The notes under the pieces are model-generated. The model was not told where the DNA came from and made no database searches. It saw only the letters and a list, made by a program, of their open reading frames with translations. A program made the translations under genes and the position numbers. From an uncultured Vibrio sp. (lineage in GTDB: Bacteria; Pseudomonadota; Gammaproteobacteria; Enterobacterales; Vibrionaceae), in contig CANNGN010000001.1 in the NCBI GenBank assembly GCA_947504195.1, positions 620,001 to 684,000 of the forward strand: DNA of 64,000 nucleotides. The letters run 5' to 3'. This document shows, piece after piece, positions 9,689-21,410 of this stretch. How positions within the stretch are numbered: the stretch's first letter is position 1; each line of letters opens with the position of its first letter.

Positions 9689-9816
9689 TATAATGACCTT
9701 GGGTGTTGAGGCGTTTGGTATTCAAGCCTCTACCTATGCGATATTGGGCGCACATATTACCAGAGATCGATACAACACGTCGTCATCAAAAATTTTATTA
9801 GCGTATGCTCAATACA

Positions 9817-9842
9817 AAAAGCGACCATTTGTGGTCGCTTTT
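9817..9842 (-). terminator. Intrinsic terminator downstream of prpE
   Basis: An 11-bp perfect stem (AAAAGCGACCA at 9817-9827 with 9832-9842) has a 4-base loop, and on the minus strand it is followed by a short T run. It lies 22 bp past the prpE stop. Its stem repeats that of the terminator at 3610-3633. Confidence 0.75.
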
Positions 9843-9863
9843 GCTGTCTCTTCAATTTACACA

Positions 9864-11753
9864 TCAATCGCCCACGGTCTGATGAAGTTGCTGTTCTAGT
9901 TCGTTCAAACTACTTGGATCATCAATTGTTGAAGGTACCGTATAACTTTCACCATCGGCAATTTGACGAATGATACGACGGAGAATTTTCCCTGAACGGG
10001 TTTTTGGTAAACGTTCAACGACAATAGCGTGTTTAAAACAAGCAATGCCCCCAATATGCTCACGTACCGATTTAACTAACTCTTTCTCTAGAGTTTCATC
10101 GTCGATTTTCACACCGTCTTTTAACACAACAAAACCCAAGGGTAATTGGCCCTTCAGCTCATCGTGCACTCCAACAACGGCACATTCAGCGACTGCATTG
10201 TGCGCGCCGACGATTTCTTCCATTTCTCCAGTGGAAAGACGATGACCAGCAACGTTAATGACGTCGTCTATTCGCCCCATAATAAACAAATAGCCATCCT
10301 CGTCGAAGTAGCCACCATCACCCGACACATAATAACCGGGAAATTGCGTTAAATAGCCTGATTCAAAACGCTCGTGATTGCGCCAAACGGTTGGAAGACA
10401 ACTCGGTGGTAAAGGACGTTTTAATGCCACAAAGCCTTGCTGATTCGGGCCAACTTTAAGCCCCATTTCATCCAAAATTGATACTTGATAACCAGGAGTT
10501 GGCTTGGTTGCCGAGCCTGGTTTAATCTCCATTGCTTCAATACCAATTGGATTCGACGCAATCGCCCAACCAGTTTCCGTTTGCCACCAGTGATCGACAA
10601 CTGGTTTAGCGGTTTTATCGAGCACCCAATCTAAGGTAGGCGGATCTAACCGCTCACCCGCCATAAAGATGGTTCTCAATGTGGACAAGTCGTATTGATT
10701 AACCAATTTTCCTTGAGGATCTTCTTTCTTTATCGCACGAAAGGCGGTTGGCGCGGAGAATAGCACGCTCACTTTATAGTCTTGGCACACTCGCCAAAAT
10801 GCACCTGGGTCTGGCGTTCGCACTGGCTTACCCTCAAATAAAATCGTAGTGCAGCCATGAATTAGTGGCGCATAAACAATATACGAATGGCCAACCACCC
10901 AACCCACATCCGATGCTGCCCAAAAAACTTCACCAGGTTTGACATTATAAATGGCGCTCATTGAATACTTCATGGAGGCCGCATGGCCACCGTTATCACG
11001 CACGACGCCTTTCGGTTTTCCTGTCGTTCCTGATGTGTAGAGAATATAGAGGGGGTCTGTCGCATTCACGCTAACGCAATCATGAGGTTGTGCGGTGTTG
11101 ATTAATGATTGCCAAGATTTATCGCGAACTTCAGTTAACGGTGCCAATAACTCAGGTCGCTGCCAAATCACTACTGCATCGGGTTTACAGCGACTTTCGG
11201 TTACCGCTTGGTCGACCAAAGGTTTATAGGCAATCACATTGTTGACTTCAACTCCACAAGACGCGGTTAAGACAACTTTTGGTTCAGCATCTTCAATCCG
11301 TACCGCTAACTCATTTGACGCAAACCCACCAAATACGACTGAGTGAATCGCTCCTAGACGAGCAGTGGCTAACATCGCAATCGCGGCCTGCGGAATCATA
11401 GGCATGTATATAACGACACGGTCGCCTTTATTGACACCCAATTCAGCCAACATCCCAGCCGTTTTAGCAACTTCATCTCGCAACTGAAAGTAGGTATATT
11501 GTCGTTTAGTATTCGTCACTGGAGAGTCATAAATTAGTGCTATTTGCTCTCCCCTGTCGTTTTCACAATGAAAATCCAATGCTAGCCAACAGGTATTGAG
11601 TTCACCATCGGTAAACCAACGTTCAATATCATTTTCATCATGGGACAACCCAATACTAGGTTGAGTGAACCAATCCAGTTCTTTGGCCTGTTTTAACCAA
11701 TAGCCTTCAGGATCAACAACCGATTGGCGATATTCATTCTCGTATTTTGACAT
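9864..11753 (-). CDS. prpE: PrpE propionyl-CoA synthetase
   Basis: AMP-forming acyl-CoA synthetase that activates propionate, the entry step of the 2-methylcitrate cycle. It has 629 residues, matching PrpE. The ATP/AMP motif YTSGTTGKPKG is near residue 240, an aromatic-rich WWQTETGWAI motif near 380, and the C-terminal catalytic lysine lies in KTRSGKILRR. It is the last gene of the prp operon, 49 bp after prpD, with the terminator at 9817-9842 downstream. Acetyl-CoA synthetase is the main alternative, but the neighbours make propionate the likely substrate. Confidence 0.95.
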   Translation of the reverse strand: MSKYENEYRQSVVDPEGYWLKQAKELDWFTQPSIGLSHDENDIERWFTDGELNTCWLALDFHCENDRGEQIALIYDSPVTNTKRQYTYFQLRDEVAKTAGMLAELGVNKGDRVVIYMPMIPQAAIAMLATARLGAIHSVVFGGFASNELAVRIEDAEPKVVLTASCGVEVNNVIAYKPLVDQAVTESRCKPDAVVIWQRPELLAPLTEVRDKSWQSLINTAQPHDCVSVNATDPLYILYTSGTTGKPKGVVRDNGGHAASMKYSMSAIYNVKPGEVFWAASDVGWVVGHSYIVYAPLIHGCTTILFEGKPVRTPDPGAFWRVCQDYKVSVLFSAPTAFRAIKKEDPQGKLVNQYDLSTLRTIFMAGERLDPPTLDWVLDKTAKPVVDHWWQTETGWAIASNPIGIEAMEIKPGSATKPTPGYQVSILDEMGLKVGPNQQGFVALKRPLPPSCLPTVWRNHERFESGYLTQFPGYYVSGDGGYFDEDGYLFIMGRIDDVINVAGHRLSTGEMEEIVGAHNAVAECAVVGVHDELKGQLPLGFVVLKDGVKIDDETLEKELVKSVREHIGGIACFKHAIVVERLPKTRSGKILRRIIRQIADGESYTVPSTIDDPSSLNELEQQLHQTVGD

Positions 11754-11802
11754 AATGATTCCTACTGCGGTGACGAATTACTAATCCGTCACCGATAGTC
11801 CG

Positions 11803-13254
11803 TTAATTGATCGCCAAGCGTTGCATAAATTGGTTCACCGGCATTTGTTCTAATTCGGTTTGATCAAGTGATAGCGCCATAATTGAATCGACCTGAGCAG
11901 AAGGGAACCTTGTTGTAAGGTTGCGCTCAAACTTCGCTTCTAAGACAGGGATTCCCTCTTCGCGTCTGCGACGATGCCCAATCGGATACTCAACAGTCAC
12001 CTTCTCTGTGCTTGAACCATCGGTAAAGAAAACTTGAATAGCATTGGCTATCGAACGCTTGTCAGACTCTAGATATTCTTGAGTGAATCGCGCATCTTCC
12101 TGTACCACCATTTTCGAACGTAGTCGGTCGATCATTGGATTTTCGTTGTGGAATGCATCTTCATAGTGTTCAGCGACCAGATCACCAAATATCAACGGCA
12201 CAGCAACCATATATTGCAAGCAATGATCTCGGTCAGCTGGGTTTGCGAGATCGCCCTCTTTTGAAATGATTCGAATCGCTGACTCATGCGTCGTTAACTC
12301 AATACGTTCAATTTGATCGAGACGATCTTTTATTTGTGGATGCAATGTGACCGCACATTCGACCGCAGTTTGAGCATGAAACTCCGCTGGAAATGAAATC
12401 TTAAACAGTACATTTTCCATAACATAGCTATCGAACGCTTGGTTAACTTTAAAGGACTCTCCTTTGAAAAGTACGTCGTAATAGCCCCAATTGGGCGCAG
12501 TTAACACCGTTGGAATTCCCATTTCGCCTTTCATGGTAATCATTGCGAGACGCACTGCGCGAGAAGTCGCATCACCCGCTGCCCATGACTTACGCGAACC
12601 AGCGTTGGGTGAATGGCGATAGGTTCGCAACGAACATCCATCAACCCAAGCTTGTGACACCGCATCGATCACTTGATCTTTGGTTCCACCAAGCATTCGA
12701 GTAACAACCGCTGTCGAGGCAACCCTGACTAAAAGCACATGATCTAACCCTACTCGGTTGTAACTATTTTCAATTGCGAGGACGCCCTGAATTTCATGAG
12801 CTTTAATCATCGCGGTTAACACATCACGCATGGTTAGTGGTTGCTCACCTTGAGAAACAGCGACCCGACTTAGGTAATCAGCCGTTGCAAGGATGCCTCC
12901 CAAGTTATCCGATGGATGACCCCATTCCGCTGCAAGCCAGGTGTCATTAAAGTCGAGCCAACGGATCATACAGCCGATATTGAACGCAGCCGTCACCGGA
13001 TCTAGCTCGTGAGAAGTACCCGGTACTCGAGCACCATTCAATACCGTTGTACCCGGTACAATCGGCCCTAAATGCTTGGTGCACTCTGGAAATCGTAATG
13101 CCAACAAGCCGCAACCTAGTGTGTCAATAAGGCAGTTTCTCGCGGTGTTATATGCTTCATTAGATGTTATGTCGTGATTACAAACATAGTCCGCGATATC
13201 AATTAGCAACTGGTCTGGCTGCGGGCGTTGGTTAAATTCTACATTTTGGCTCAT
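11803..13254 (-). CDS. prpD: PrpD 2-methylcitrate dehydratase
   Basis: MmgE/PrpD-family, cofactor-free dehydratase that converts 2-methylcitrate to 2-methylaconitate. The 483 residues equal the length of the E. coli enzyme. Recognisable stretches are [20 protein letters not shown] (about residues 98-117) and [19 protein letters not shown] (about 221). Many vibrios carry acnD and prpF at this point, and here neither is seen; PrpD fills the gap. It lies between prpC (41 bp gap) and prpE. Confidence 0.95.
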   Translation of the reverse strand: MSQNVEFNQRPQPDQLLIDIADYVCNHDITSNEAYNTARNCLIDTLGCGLLALRFPECTKHLGPIVPGTTVLNGARVPGTSHELDPVTAAFNIGCMIRWLDFNDTWLAAEWGHPSDNLGGILATADYLSRVAVSQGEQPLTMRDVLTAMIKAHEIQGVLAIENSYNRVGLDHVLLVRVASTAVVTRMLGGTKDQVIDAVSQAWVDGCSLRTYRHSPNAGSRKSWAAGDATSRAVRLAMITMKGEMGIPTVLTAPNWGYYDVLFKGESFKVNQAFDSYVMENVLFKISFPAEFHAQTAVECAVTLHPQIKDRLDQIERIELTTHESAIRIISKEGDLANPADRDHCLQYMVAVPLIFGDLVAEHYEDAFHNENPMIDRLRSKMVVQEDARFTQEYLESDKRSIANAIQVFFTDGSSTEKVTVEYPIGHRRRREEGIPVLEAKFERNLTTRFPSAQVDSIMALSLDQTELEQMPVNQFMQRLAIN

Positions 13255-13295
13255 ATCGATATATTCCTATGGATTCTAATTATTAGTTCAATGTA

Positions 13296-14423
13296 TTAAC
13301 GCTGCTCTATAGGCAACCAAGCTTGTGGATCTGGCCCCGTATAATCGGCACTTGGGCGAATAATTCGATTGTTCGCTCGCTGTTCAAATACATGAGAAGT
13401 CCACCCAGTTAAACGGCTCATCACAAAAATCGGGGTAAATAATTTGGTTGGAATGCCCATAAAGTGATAGGCCGATGCATGGAAGAAGTCGGCGTTGCAA
13501 AATAGGTCTTTCTCGCGCTTCATTACCTGCTCAACCCGCTCTGAAACGGCGTATAGCACCGAGTCTCCTTGCTCGTCAGACAACAATTTCGACCAATGTT
13601 TGATTAAAGCGTTCCTCGGGTCGGATTCTCGATATATTGCATGACCAAAGCCCATCACTAGCTCTTTGCGTTCTAAGCGAGCAAGTAATTCAGCTTCAGC
13701 TTGTTCGGGGGTTTGCCAAGGTTCAATCATGGCCATCGCTGCTTCATTAGCACCGCCATGAAGGGGACCGCGCAATGTGCCGATCGCAGCAGAGACGCAC
13801 GAGTGGATATCGGATAGTGTGGATGCACACACACGTGCCGCAAAAGTCGAGGCATTGAATTCATGTTCAGCGTACAGAACAAGTGAGCAATGCATGACTT
13901 TACGATGCAATTCACTCGGCGTTGCATCGGAGAGTAAACGGAGAAAGTAACCACCCGTAGTCTCTTCAGTTTGATCAAATGTATCGACACGTATACCAAA
14001 GTGAGAAAAGCGATACCAATAGCAGATGATTGCAGGGAACAGTGCCAACATCCTTTCACTAGCATGCAGTTGGTGATCAAATGACTCTTCTATTTCGATG
14101 TTACCGAGCATAGAACATCCCGTGCGCAATACATCCATTGGATTCGCACTGGCAGGTATTCGCTCGAGTACATCGATGAGTGGTTGAGGTAAGCCTCTTA
14201 AGTTTTGAAGGTGTTTACAGTACTCGTCGAGTTCGTGGCTATTCGGTAAATGACCACGAAGGAGCAAATGTGCTACTTCTTCAAATGTTGCATTGTTTGC
14301 TAGGTCGGTAATGTCGTAGCCGCGGTATGTAAGTCCAGTTCCAGATTGACCAACTGTACATATTGCGGTTTCACCTGCGCTTTGGCCGCGCAAGCCCGCC
14401 CCGCCTATTGCTTTATAAGGCAT
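13296..14423 (-). CDS. prpC: PrpC 2-methylcitrate synthase
   Basis: Citrate-synthase-family enzyme condensing propionyl-CoA with oxaloacetate. It has 375 residues. The catalytic histidines are in GPLHGGANEAAM (about residue 220) and VMGFGHAIYRESDPR (about 257), and the acidic residue is in the FC-N-A-D region near residue 305. The start at 14423 has GGAG at 6 bases. A 138-bp gap separates it from prpB, longer than other gaps in this operon. A plain citrate synthase would be longer and is not expected in this neighbourhood. Confidence 0.95.
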   Translation of the reverse strand: MPYKAIGGAGLRGQSAGETAICTVGQSGTGLTYRGYDITDLANNATFEEVAHLLLRGHLPNSHELDEYCKHLQNLRGLPQPLIDVLERIPASANPMDVLRTGCSMLGNIEIEESFDHQLHASERMLALFPAIICYWYRFSHFGIRVDTFDQTEETTGGYFLRLLSDATPSELHRKVMHCSLVLYAEHEFNASTFAARVCASTLSDIHSCVSAAIGTLRGPLHGGANEAAMAMIEPWQTPEQAEAELLARLERKELVMGFGHAIYRESDPRNALIKHWSKLLSDEQGDSVLYAVSERVEQVMKREKDLFCNADFFHASAYHFMGIPTKLFTPIFVMSRLTGWTSHVFEQRANNRIIRPSADYTGPDPQAWLPIEQR

Positions 14424-14561
14424 GGTTATCTCCTTTTGATCGCTGCGCTTAAGTGACTGATTGTCGTCGCCTCTTTGGACGAGCCTCTATGGGCAAAGTC
14501 GCGTTGATCGATTCACGTTATTAGATGTATTTGAACTATTTTTGTCAGTTCGTCGAGCTAG

Positions 14562-15452
14562 TTAAGATTTGTATAACTGATCAAGCTTATCCTCATATTG
14601 GTGATAGTTGAGATATTCGTAGAGCTCTGATCGCGTTTGCATTTGGTCAACAACGTCACGTTGATGTCCTTCACTTAGTAATGATTGATAAACCTGTTCA
14701 GCCGCTCGATTCATGGCTCGAAACGCACTCAATGGATAAAGCACCATATCAACACCAACTCTGGCTAGTTCCGTTGATGAATACAAAGGTGTTTGTCCAA
14801 ATTCGGTAATATTGGCAAGAATTGGCACTGGACGACCAATAGCGGAATCAAGTGCTTCCTTGAATTGTTGATATTGCTCGAGTTGATTAATCGCTTCAGG
14901 AAAAACCATATCAGCACCTGCCTCGACATAAGCAACTGCTCGCTCTATCGCTTTATCTATGCCTTCAATTGCGAGAGCGTCCGTTCGAGCCATCATAACG
15001 AAACTGTCATCGTGTCTTGCATCAACAGCAGCTCTGATGCGATCACACATCTCTTGAGTACTGACTACGGCTTTGTTTGGTCGGTGGCCACATCGTTTTT
15101 GAGCAACTTGATCTTCCATATGAACCGCTGCGGCGCCCGCTTTCTCCATCATTCTAATGGTACGAGCAATGTTAAATGCACCACCAAAACCCGTGTCGAT
15201 ATCAACTAGAAGTGGCAACGTCGACGCATTAGTTACTCTATCAACATCGGCTACCACATCATTCAACGTGGTGATTCCTAAATCGGGTAATCCGTATGAC
15301 GCATTGGCGATACCGCCACCAGAAAGGTATATAGCGTTATGGCCCAGTTGTTCTGCCATCATTGCGCAATAGGGATTAATCGCACCGACAATTTGTAGCG
15401 GGTTATTGTCGACAATTGCCTGTCTAAATTTTTGTCCGGGAGTCACTGACAT
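14562..15452 (-). CDS. prpB: PrpB 2-methylisocitrate lyase
   Basis: Cleaves 2-methylisocitrate to pyruvate and succinate, the last step of the cycle. The start is set to the ATG at 15452 because AGGAG lies 6 bases ahead; an in-frame GTG at 15455 is the alternative. The 296 residues equal E. coli PrpB. The isocitrate-lyase-superfamily catalytic loop reads [10 protein letters not shown] (about residues 120-130), with [10 protein letters not shown] near the N-terminus and the metal-site stretch DIDTGFGG. It overlaps the candidate intragenic operator at 15405-15416. It is transcribed with gntR upstream (9 bp gap). Confidence 0.96.
   Translation of the reverse strand: MSVTPGQKFRQAIVDNNPLQIVGAINPYCAMMAEQLGHNAIYLSGGGIANASYGLPDLGITTLNDVVADVDRVTNASTLPLLVDIDTGFGGAFNIARTIRMMEKAGAAAVHMEDQVAQKRCGHRPNKAVVSTQEMCDRIRAAVDARHDDSFVMMARTDALAIEGIDKAIERAVAYVEAGADMVFPEAINQLEQYQQFKEALDSAIGRPVPILANITEFGQTPLYSSTELARVGVDMVLYPLSAFRAMNRAAEQVYQSLLSEGHQRDVVDQMQTRSELYEYLNYHQYEDKLDQLYKS
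15405..15416. promoter_or_regulatory. Intragenic copy of the prp palindrome inside prpB
   Basis: The perfect 12-bp palindrome ATTGTCGACAAT occurs at codons 13-16 of prpB and is identical to the palindromes in the regulator's upstream region. Regulatory function is inference; it may be chance, since it also encodes conserved-looking residues. Confidence 0.4.
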
Positions 15453-15461
15453 CACCTTCTC

Positions 15462-16172
15462 CTAATTAGAGGATTCATTGTTTAAATCAAGTTCAATCAA
15501 TTTTCTGCTTGCCGCGATATGACGACGCATGAGCATTTCAGCTAACTCTTGATCGTGTTGAGAAATGGCATGAAGTATATTTTCATGCTCTCGAAGTGCT
15601 TCTTGGGGATCGGTTACCGCTCGTGGAGATTGATAGCGAAACATTCGCAACTGCTGGTAGAGTTCGTCACATAGCAAAGTGATAAGATGTTGGTTGCCGC
15701 TTGCTTTTATAACCAAGTAATGGAAGTCGAAATTGCCATCTTGTTGCAAGTAGCGTTTTCCTCCATTTTGATTAAGGTGTTCGCGGTGCGATTGCAGTAG
15801 TTGCGTTAACTCCGCTAATTGTTCATCGGAGATGTTCTTTGCAGCTAACCGTGCTGCCATTCCTTCTAATGCTTCACGTACCGAGTAAAGCTCGATTAAT
15901 TTTTCACTGGTGAGCTCAATAACACGAGCGCCAACATGTGGAATTCTTTCGATTAACCCCAACCCTTCTAGTCTCATTAACGCTTCTCGCAATGGGCCAC
16001 GACTTACAGCAAGACGCTTTGCTAGCTCCGGTTCAGAGATTTTACTACCAGAAGGAATTTCTCCTTGAACGATGGCATCGACTAAGTATTCGGTAAGATG
16101 TTCCGATTTGGTGTTCTCTTTTTCACTTTCCTGGTTTCTTTGTTTTTTTATTGGTTTCAATTCGCCCATCAT
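15462..16172 (-). CDS. GntR-family (FadR/FCD-type) regulator of the prp operon
   Basis: 236-residue transcription factor. A winged-helix N-terminal domain (about residues 20-90) contains the GntR signature EPELAKRLAVSRGPLREALM (about 47-66) and the FCD ligand domain (about 100-230) has the acidic/histidine metal or effector-site positions of this subfamily, such as RRHIAASR near the end. It is the first gene of the prp operon, 9 bp ahead of prpB, and the palindromes upstream make autoregulation and control of prp very likely. The effector, probably 2-methylcitrate or a related metabolite, is inferred from genomic context. The first 26 residues are an unusually charged leader (KKQRNQESEKEN). 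Confidence 0.9.
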   Translation of the reverse strand: MMGELKPIKKQRNQESEKENTKSEHLTEYLVDAIVQGEIPSGSKISEPELAKRLAVSRGPLREALMRLEGLGLIERIPHVGARVIELTSEKLIELYSVREALEGMAARLAAKNISDEQLAELTQLLQSHREHLNQNGGKRYLQQDGNFDFHYLVIKASGNQHLITLLCDELYQQLRMFRYQSPRAVTDPQEALREHENILHAISQHDQELAEMLMRRHIAASRKLIELDLNNESSN

Positions 16173-16216
16173 ATTTGGTACCTGTCCTCAATGCGTACAA
16201 CAAGCATAATCGGTTA

Positions 16217-16248
16217 GATTGTCGACAATCAATACAATTGTCGACAAT
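16217..16248. promoter_or_regulatory. Paired palindromic operators of the prp GntR regulator
   Basis: GATTGTCGACAATC at 16217-16230 (14-bp palindrome) and ATTGTCGACAAT at 16237-16248 (12-bp palindrome) share the same core. Their centres are 19 bp apart, about two helical turns. They lie 45-76 bp upstream of the gntR start. FCD-type GntR proteins typically bind short palindromes of this kind. Confidence 0.75.
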
Positions 16249-16341
16249 CTAGACTAAGGTCTAAAGCAAAACTAGCTGAATTAGTGTAATAAGGGGAAAT
16301 ATCGCACCTAAAGTCTTATAAGTTAAATCTCACGAAGTGAC

Positions 16342-16353
16342 ATTGTTGACAAT
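16342..16353. promoter_or_regulatory. Third, imperfect prp operator-like site
   Basis: ATTGTTGACAAT differs at one central position from the perfect palindrome ATTGTCGACAAT. It lies about 170 bp upstream of gntR, 100 bp from the nearer perfect copy. Confidence 0.45.
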
Positions 16354-16434
16354 ATTAAAGGAAAATTAAAAGAAGGGAGTAAAGCTATTCACCGTTATTG
16401 ATTGACTAAAACCGACTATTTTTTCGATAGACTG

Positions 16435-16468
16435 AACACATGTTGGTACATAATTGCCAACATGTGTT
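16435..16468. terminator. 12-bp inverted repeat downstream of the YccT-type gene, terminator without T tract
   Basis: AACACATGTTGG (16435-16446) pairs perfectly with 16457-16468 around a 10-base loop. It lies 30 bp past the stop of the minus-strand gene. Neither strand shows a convincing T run, so a classical intrinsic terminator is doubtful; a transcription-factor site or an RNA-stabilising hairpin are alternatives. Confidence 0.45.
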
Positions 16469-16498
16469 TAAAGGAGAGTTGCGTTAACTTTTCGGGAT

Positions 16499-17206
16499 TT
16501 ATTGATTCACATATTCTCTAAAGCGCGCTTGAGTTTGCGCATCAGCTTTGTGATACCAGAATAGCAACATCTCTTCTGCAGTATTCCCGTTTTCGGGAGT
16601 ACTACTGCTCTGAGAGGTTGTAGCGTTATCTAACGCAACATTTGTCGTTGTTAATGTTCCTGGGGCTGGAGCAACAACAGTCGAGCTACTACCAAAAGGG
16701 GCAATCACTGCAACGCCACGACCTTTCCGATTATAATCTTCTGCTTCACGACTATAGTTTCTTGAGACTTGAACACCACCTTTAATCAACACATCTTCGA
16801 CAACGGCAATTGGTGCACCACTTTTATCATTCAGAGACCAGTGAAGGTTTTCAATATCGGCTTCGGCTTGATCGACATTTTTATAGCTAGGAAAATCAAA
16901 CGTTAGCTCGGTATTAGTCGCTTCAAAACGTGCAATAATGGCTTTACTTGATACTGTCACCGTTCGTTCTTGACCATCTACCTCAGCGTCAAAGTAAGGT
17001 TCATATTTAAATACAATTTGACTGACACCATCGGGTAAATTAACCGTACGCTCCGATGACAAAAACCCTTTACTGGTTATGTCTGGGGAACTCGCATTCA
17101 CTGAAAGGATACTGACTGTGTCATCGGTTTTTATTGTCACTTCAGCATTTACGATTGCACTACAACTTGCGATTAGCGCACCAATAATAATTTTCCGTAG
17201 TTTCAT
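16499..17206 (-). CDS. YccT/DUF2057 (UPF0319) exported protein
   Basis: Periplasmic protein of unknown biochemical role. The start is set to the ATG at 17206 (MKLRKIIIGAL); the longer frame begins with TTG. The 235-residue product has a signal peptide (about residues 1-21, cleavage after SAIVNA), then a beta-rich domain with the family's early pattern (VSILSVN, QIVFKYE) and a C-terminal helix-like tail with the motif EEMLLFWYHKAD. A Ser/Thr/Pro/Asn-rich linker lies near residues 175-210. Family members occur in enterobacteria and vibrios without assigned function. Confidence 0.85.
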   Translation of the reverse strand: MKLRKIIIGALIASCSAIVNAEVTIKTDDTVSILSVNASSPDITSKGFLSSERTVNLPDGVSQIVFKYEPYFDAEVDGQERTVTVSSKAIIARFEATNTELTFDFPSYKNVDQAEADIENLHWSLNDKSGAPIAVVEDVLIKGGVQVSRNYSREAEDYNRKGRGVAVIAPFGSSSTVVAPAPGTLTTTNVALDNATTSQSSSTPENGNTAEEMLLFWYHKADAQTQARFREYVNQ

Positions 17207-17305
17207 GAATTTATCCAAACTAGTTTAATAACTCTTAACCTATCCAAGCTCACCATATTATCAGAAAACTGCAAAGCTCCCTGTGTGACTTACATAAATT
17301 GAGAG

Positions 17306-20437
<3,132 letters not shown>

Positions 20438-20495
20438 TTATTAGAATAGATGAATCCGAGTGTAGAACGAAAAGTTAATAGTACGATGCTATCAA

Positions 20496-20509
20496 TGGTA
20501 ACGTTTACA
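20496..20509. promoter_or_regulatory. LacI-family-like operator between lacZ and the NqrM-like gene
   Basis: TGGTAACGTTTACA resembles the 14-bp LacI/GalR-family palindrome TGTAAACGTTTACA with a central CG. The outer TG/CA and inner AACGTT match, and two positions per side do not pair. It lies 83 bp upstream of lacZ in the 257-bp gap between lacZ and the divergent gene. Regulator not in this window. Confidence 0.45.
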
Positions 20510-20670
20510 TTAATTCCGATAAATTATCAAAATAGCCAGTTAACAACTGAGAGCAACGTTAGATTTTCTAGCAAAGTAAGTCGAGTTTCCTTAAAATATA
20601 ACCTCTTTCGACTTTATAAATTGCATATGCTATTATCTATAAATCGAAATTGATTTCTTGTAGGTTAGCG

Positions 20671-20886
20671 ATGACATTACTTTATACGTTTCTATTTTTT
20701 CTAATTGTGATGGCTTTAATGGCTATTGGCGTAATGATGAAGCGCAAAGCAATACAGGGCAGCTGTGGTGGGTTGGCAAATGTAGATGTAGATAGGTTGT
20801 GTAATTGTGAAACGGTTTGTGAAGAAGAGCATGACGTTGAGAAGCAGCTATATCAAATAGAAGAACCCAGTAAGCCAACCGAGTAA
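20671..20886 (+). CDS. NqrM-like (Na+-NQR maturation) small membrane protein
   Basis: 71 residues when begun at the ATG at 20671 (TAGG 7 bases before it); a TTG at 20650 gives a longer but less likely frame. One N-terminal membrane helix (about residues 3-22), a basic stretch KRKAIQ, then the DUF539/NqrM pattern with C32, C44, C46 and C50 in SCGGL...CNC...C. NqrM delivers iron to the Na+-translocating NADH:quinone oxidoreductase during assembly. Unlike the usual setting downstream of nqr-apbE, it sits alone, divergent from lacZ. The tail after C50 is acidic and differs from the canonical proteins, so this may be a paralogue. Confidence 0.75.
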   Translation: MTLLYTFLFFLIVMALMAIGVMMKRKAIQGSCGGLANVDVDRLCNCETVCEEEHDVEKQLYQIEEPSKPTE

Positions 20887-20918
20887 ACGATTGACCTACC
20901 TATTTCAAGCGTTCTTCA

Positions 20919-21401
20919 TTACGCTTCTTTATTTCGAAAACCAATTTTCACCGAACCATTATCATGAAACCAAAGCGCTTCATTACGACGCCGAGCAATC
21001 AATATTGGCCCATCGTCATAAAATAGAAAGTTCTTCCAATGTTGCTTAAATACTTTCCATTTGGTTTCAATGACGTTGTATTTTTCATAACAGAAATAGA
21101 CCGTCACATCATCCTGCCAGTTTATGTGTTCTAAAACCGCCAAAGGCAATGCTGCATCGTCCCCTTCCCACTCCTGCATCCAGTTGACTTCATTTGACCA
21201 GTTGGCCAATTTCATCGGCCAATCCGATTGAGCTAACCTTTCAGCATCAGGGCTTGAATCACTGACATTCTCTTTCCAAAACAAACTCGCGCGTTGTTGA
21301 GACATCGGTTTTATTTGTTCTAATGCTTCTGGTGGCAATGGCATTGAAGCATGGGTGAATATCCACTTCCGTGAATATTCTTCAAGTGATATATAAGCCA
21401 A
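20919..21401 (-). CDS. DUF2947-like conserved protein
   Basis: 160-residue soluble protein starting at a TTG (21401) supported by AGGAG 7 bases ahead. It is rich in aromatic residues, with stretches such as RKWIFTHASMP (about 11), NWMQEWE (about 74) and VTVYFCYEKYNVIETKW (about 99) that resemble a vibrio family annotated DUF2947. No catalytic motif, signal or membrane helix is seen. It forms the last member of a minus-strand run behind the HD hydrolase, 9 bp apart. Function unknown. Confidence 0.7.
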   Translation of the reverse strand: MAYISLEEYSRKWIFTHASMPLPPEALEQIKPMSQQRASLFWKENVSDSSPDAERLAQSDWPMKLANWSNEVNWMQEWEGDDAALPLAVLEHINWQDDVTVYFCYEKYNVIETKWKVFKQHWKNFLFYDDGPILIARRRNEALWFHDNGSVKIGFRNKEA

Positions 21402-21410
21402 ACCTATCTC

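Larger units (their letters stand above)
16173..16498. other. prp/YccT intergenic regulatory region
   Basis: A 326-bp gap between the gntR start and the stop of the YccT-type gene. It contains the two perfect palindromes at 16217-16248, a third imperfect copy at 16342-16353 and a 12-bp inverted repeat at 16435-16468. No open reading frame of note is seen. Confidence 0.6.

Noticed and set aside
9693..9899. Plus-strand frame across the prpE terminator
   Set aside because: It spans the terminator hairpin, lacks a ribosome binding site and resembles no protein.
14793..15209. Long plus-strand frame opposite prpB
   Set aside because: It is an antisense shadow of a strongly conserved gene with no independent support.
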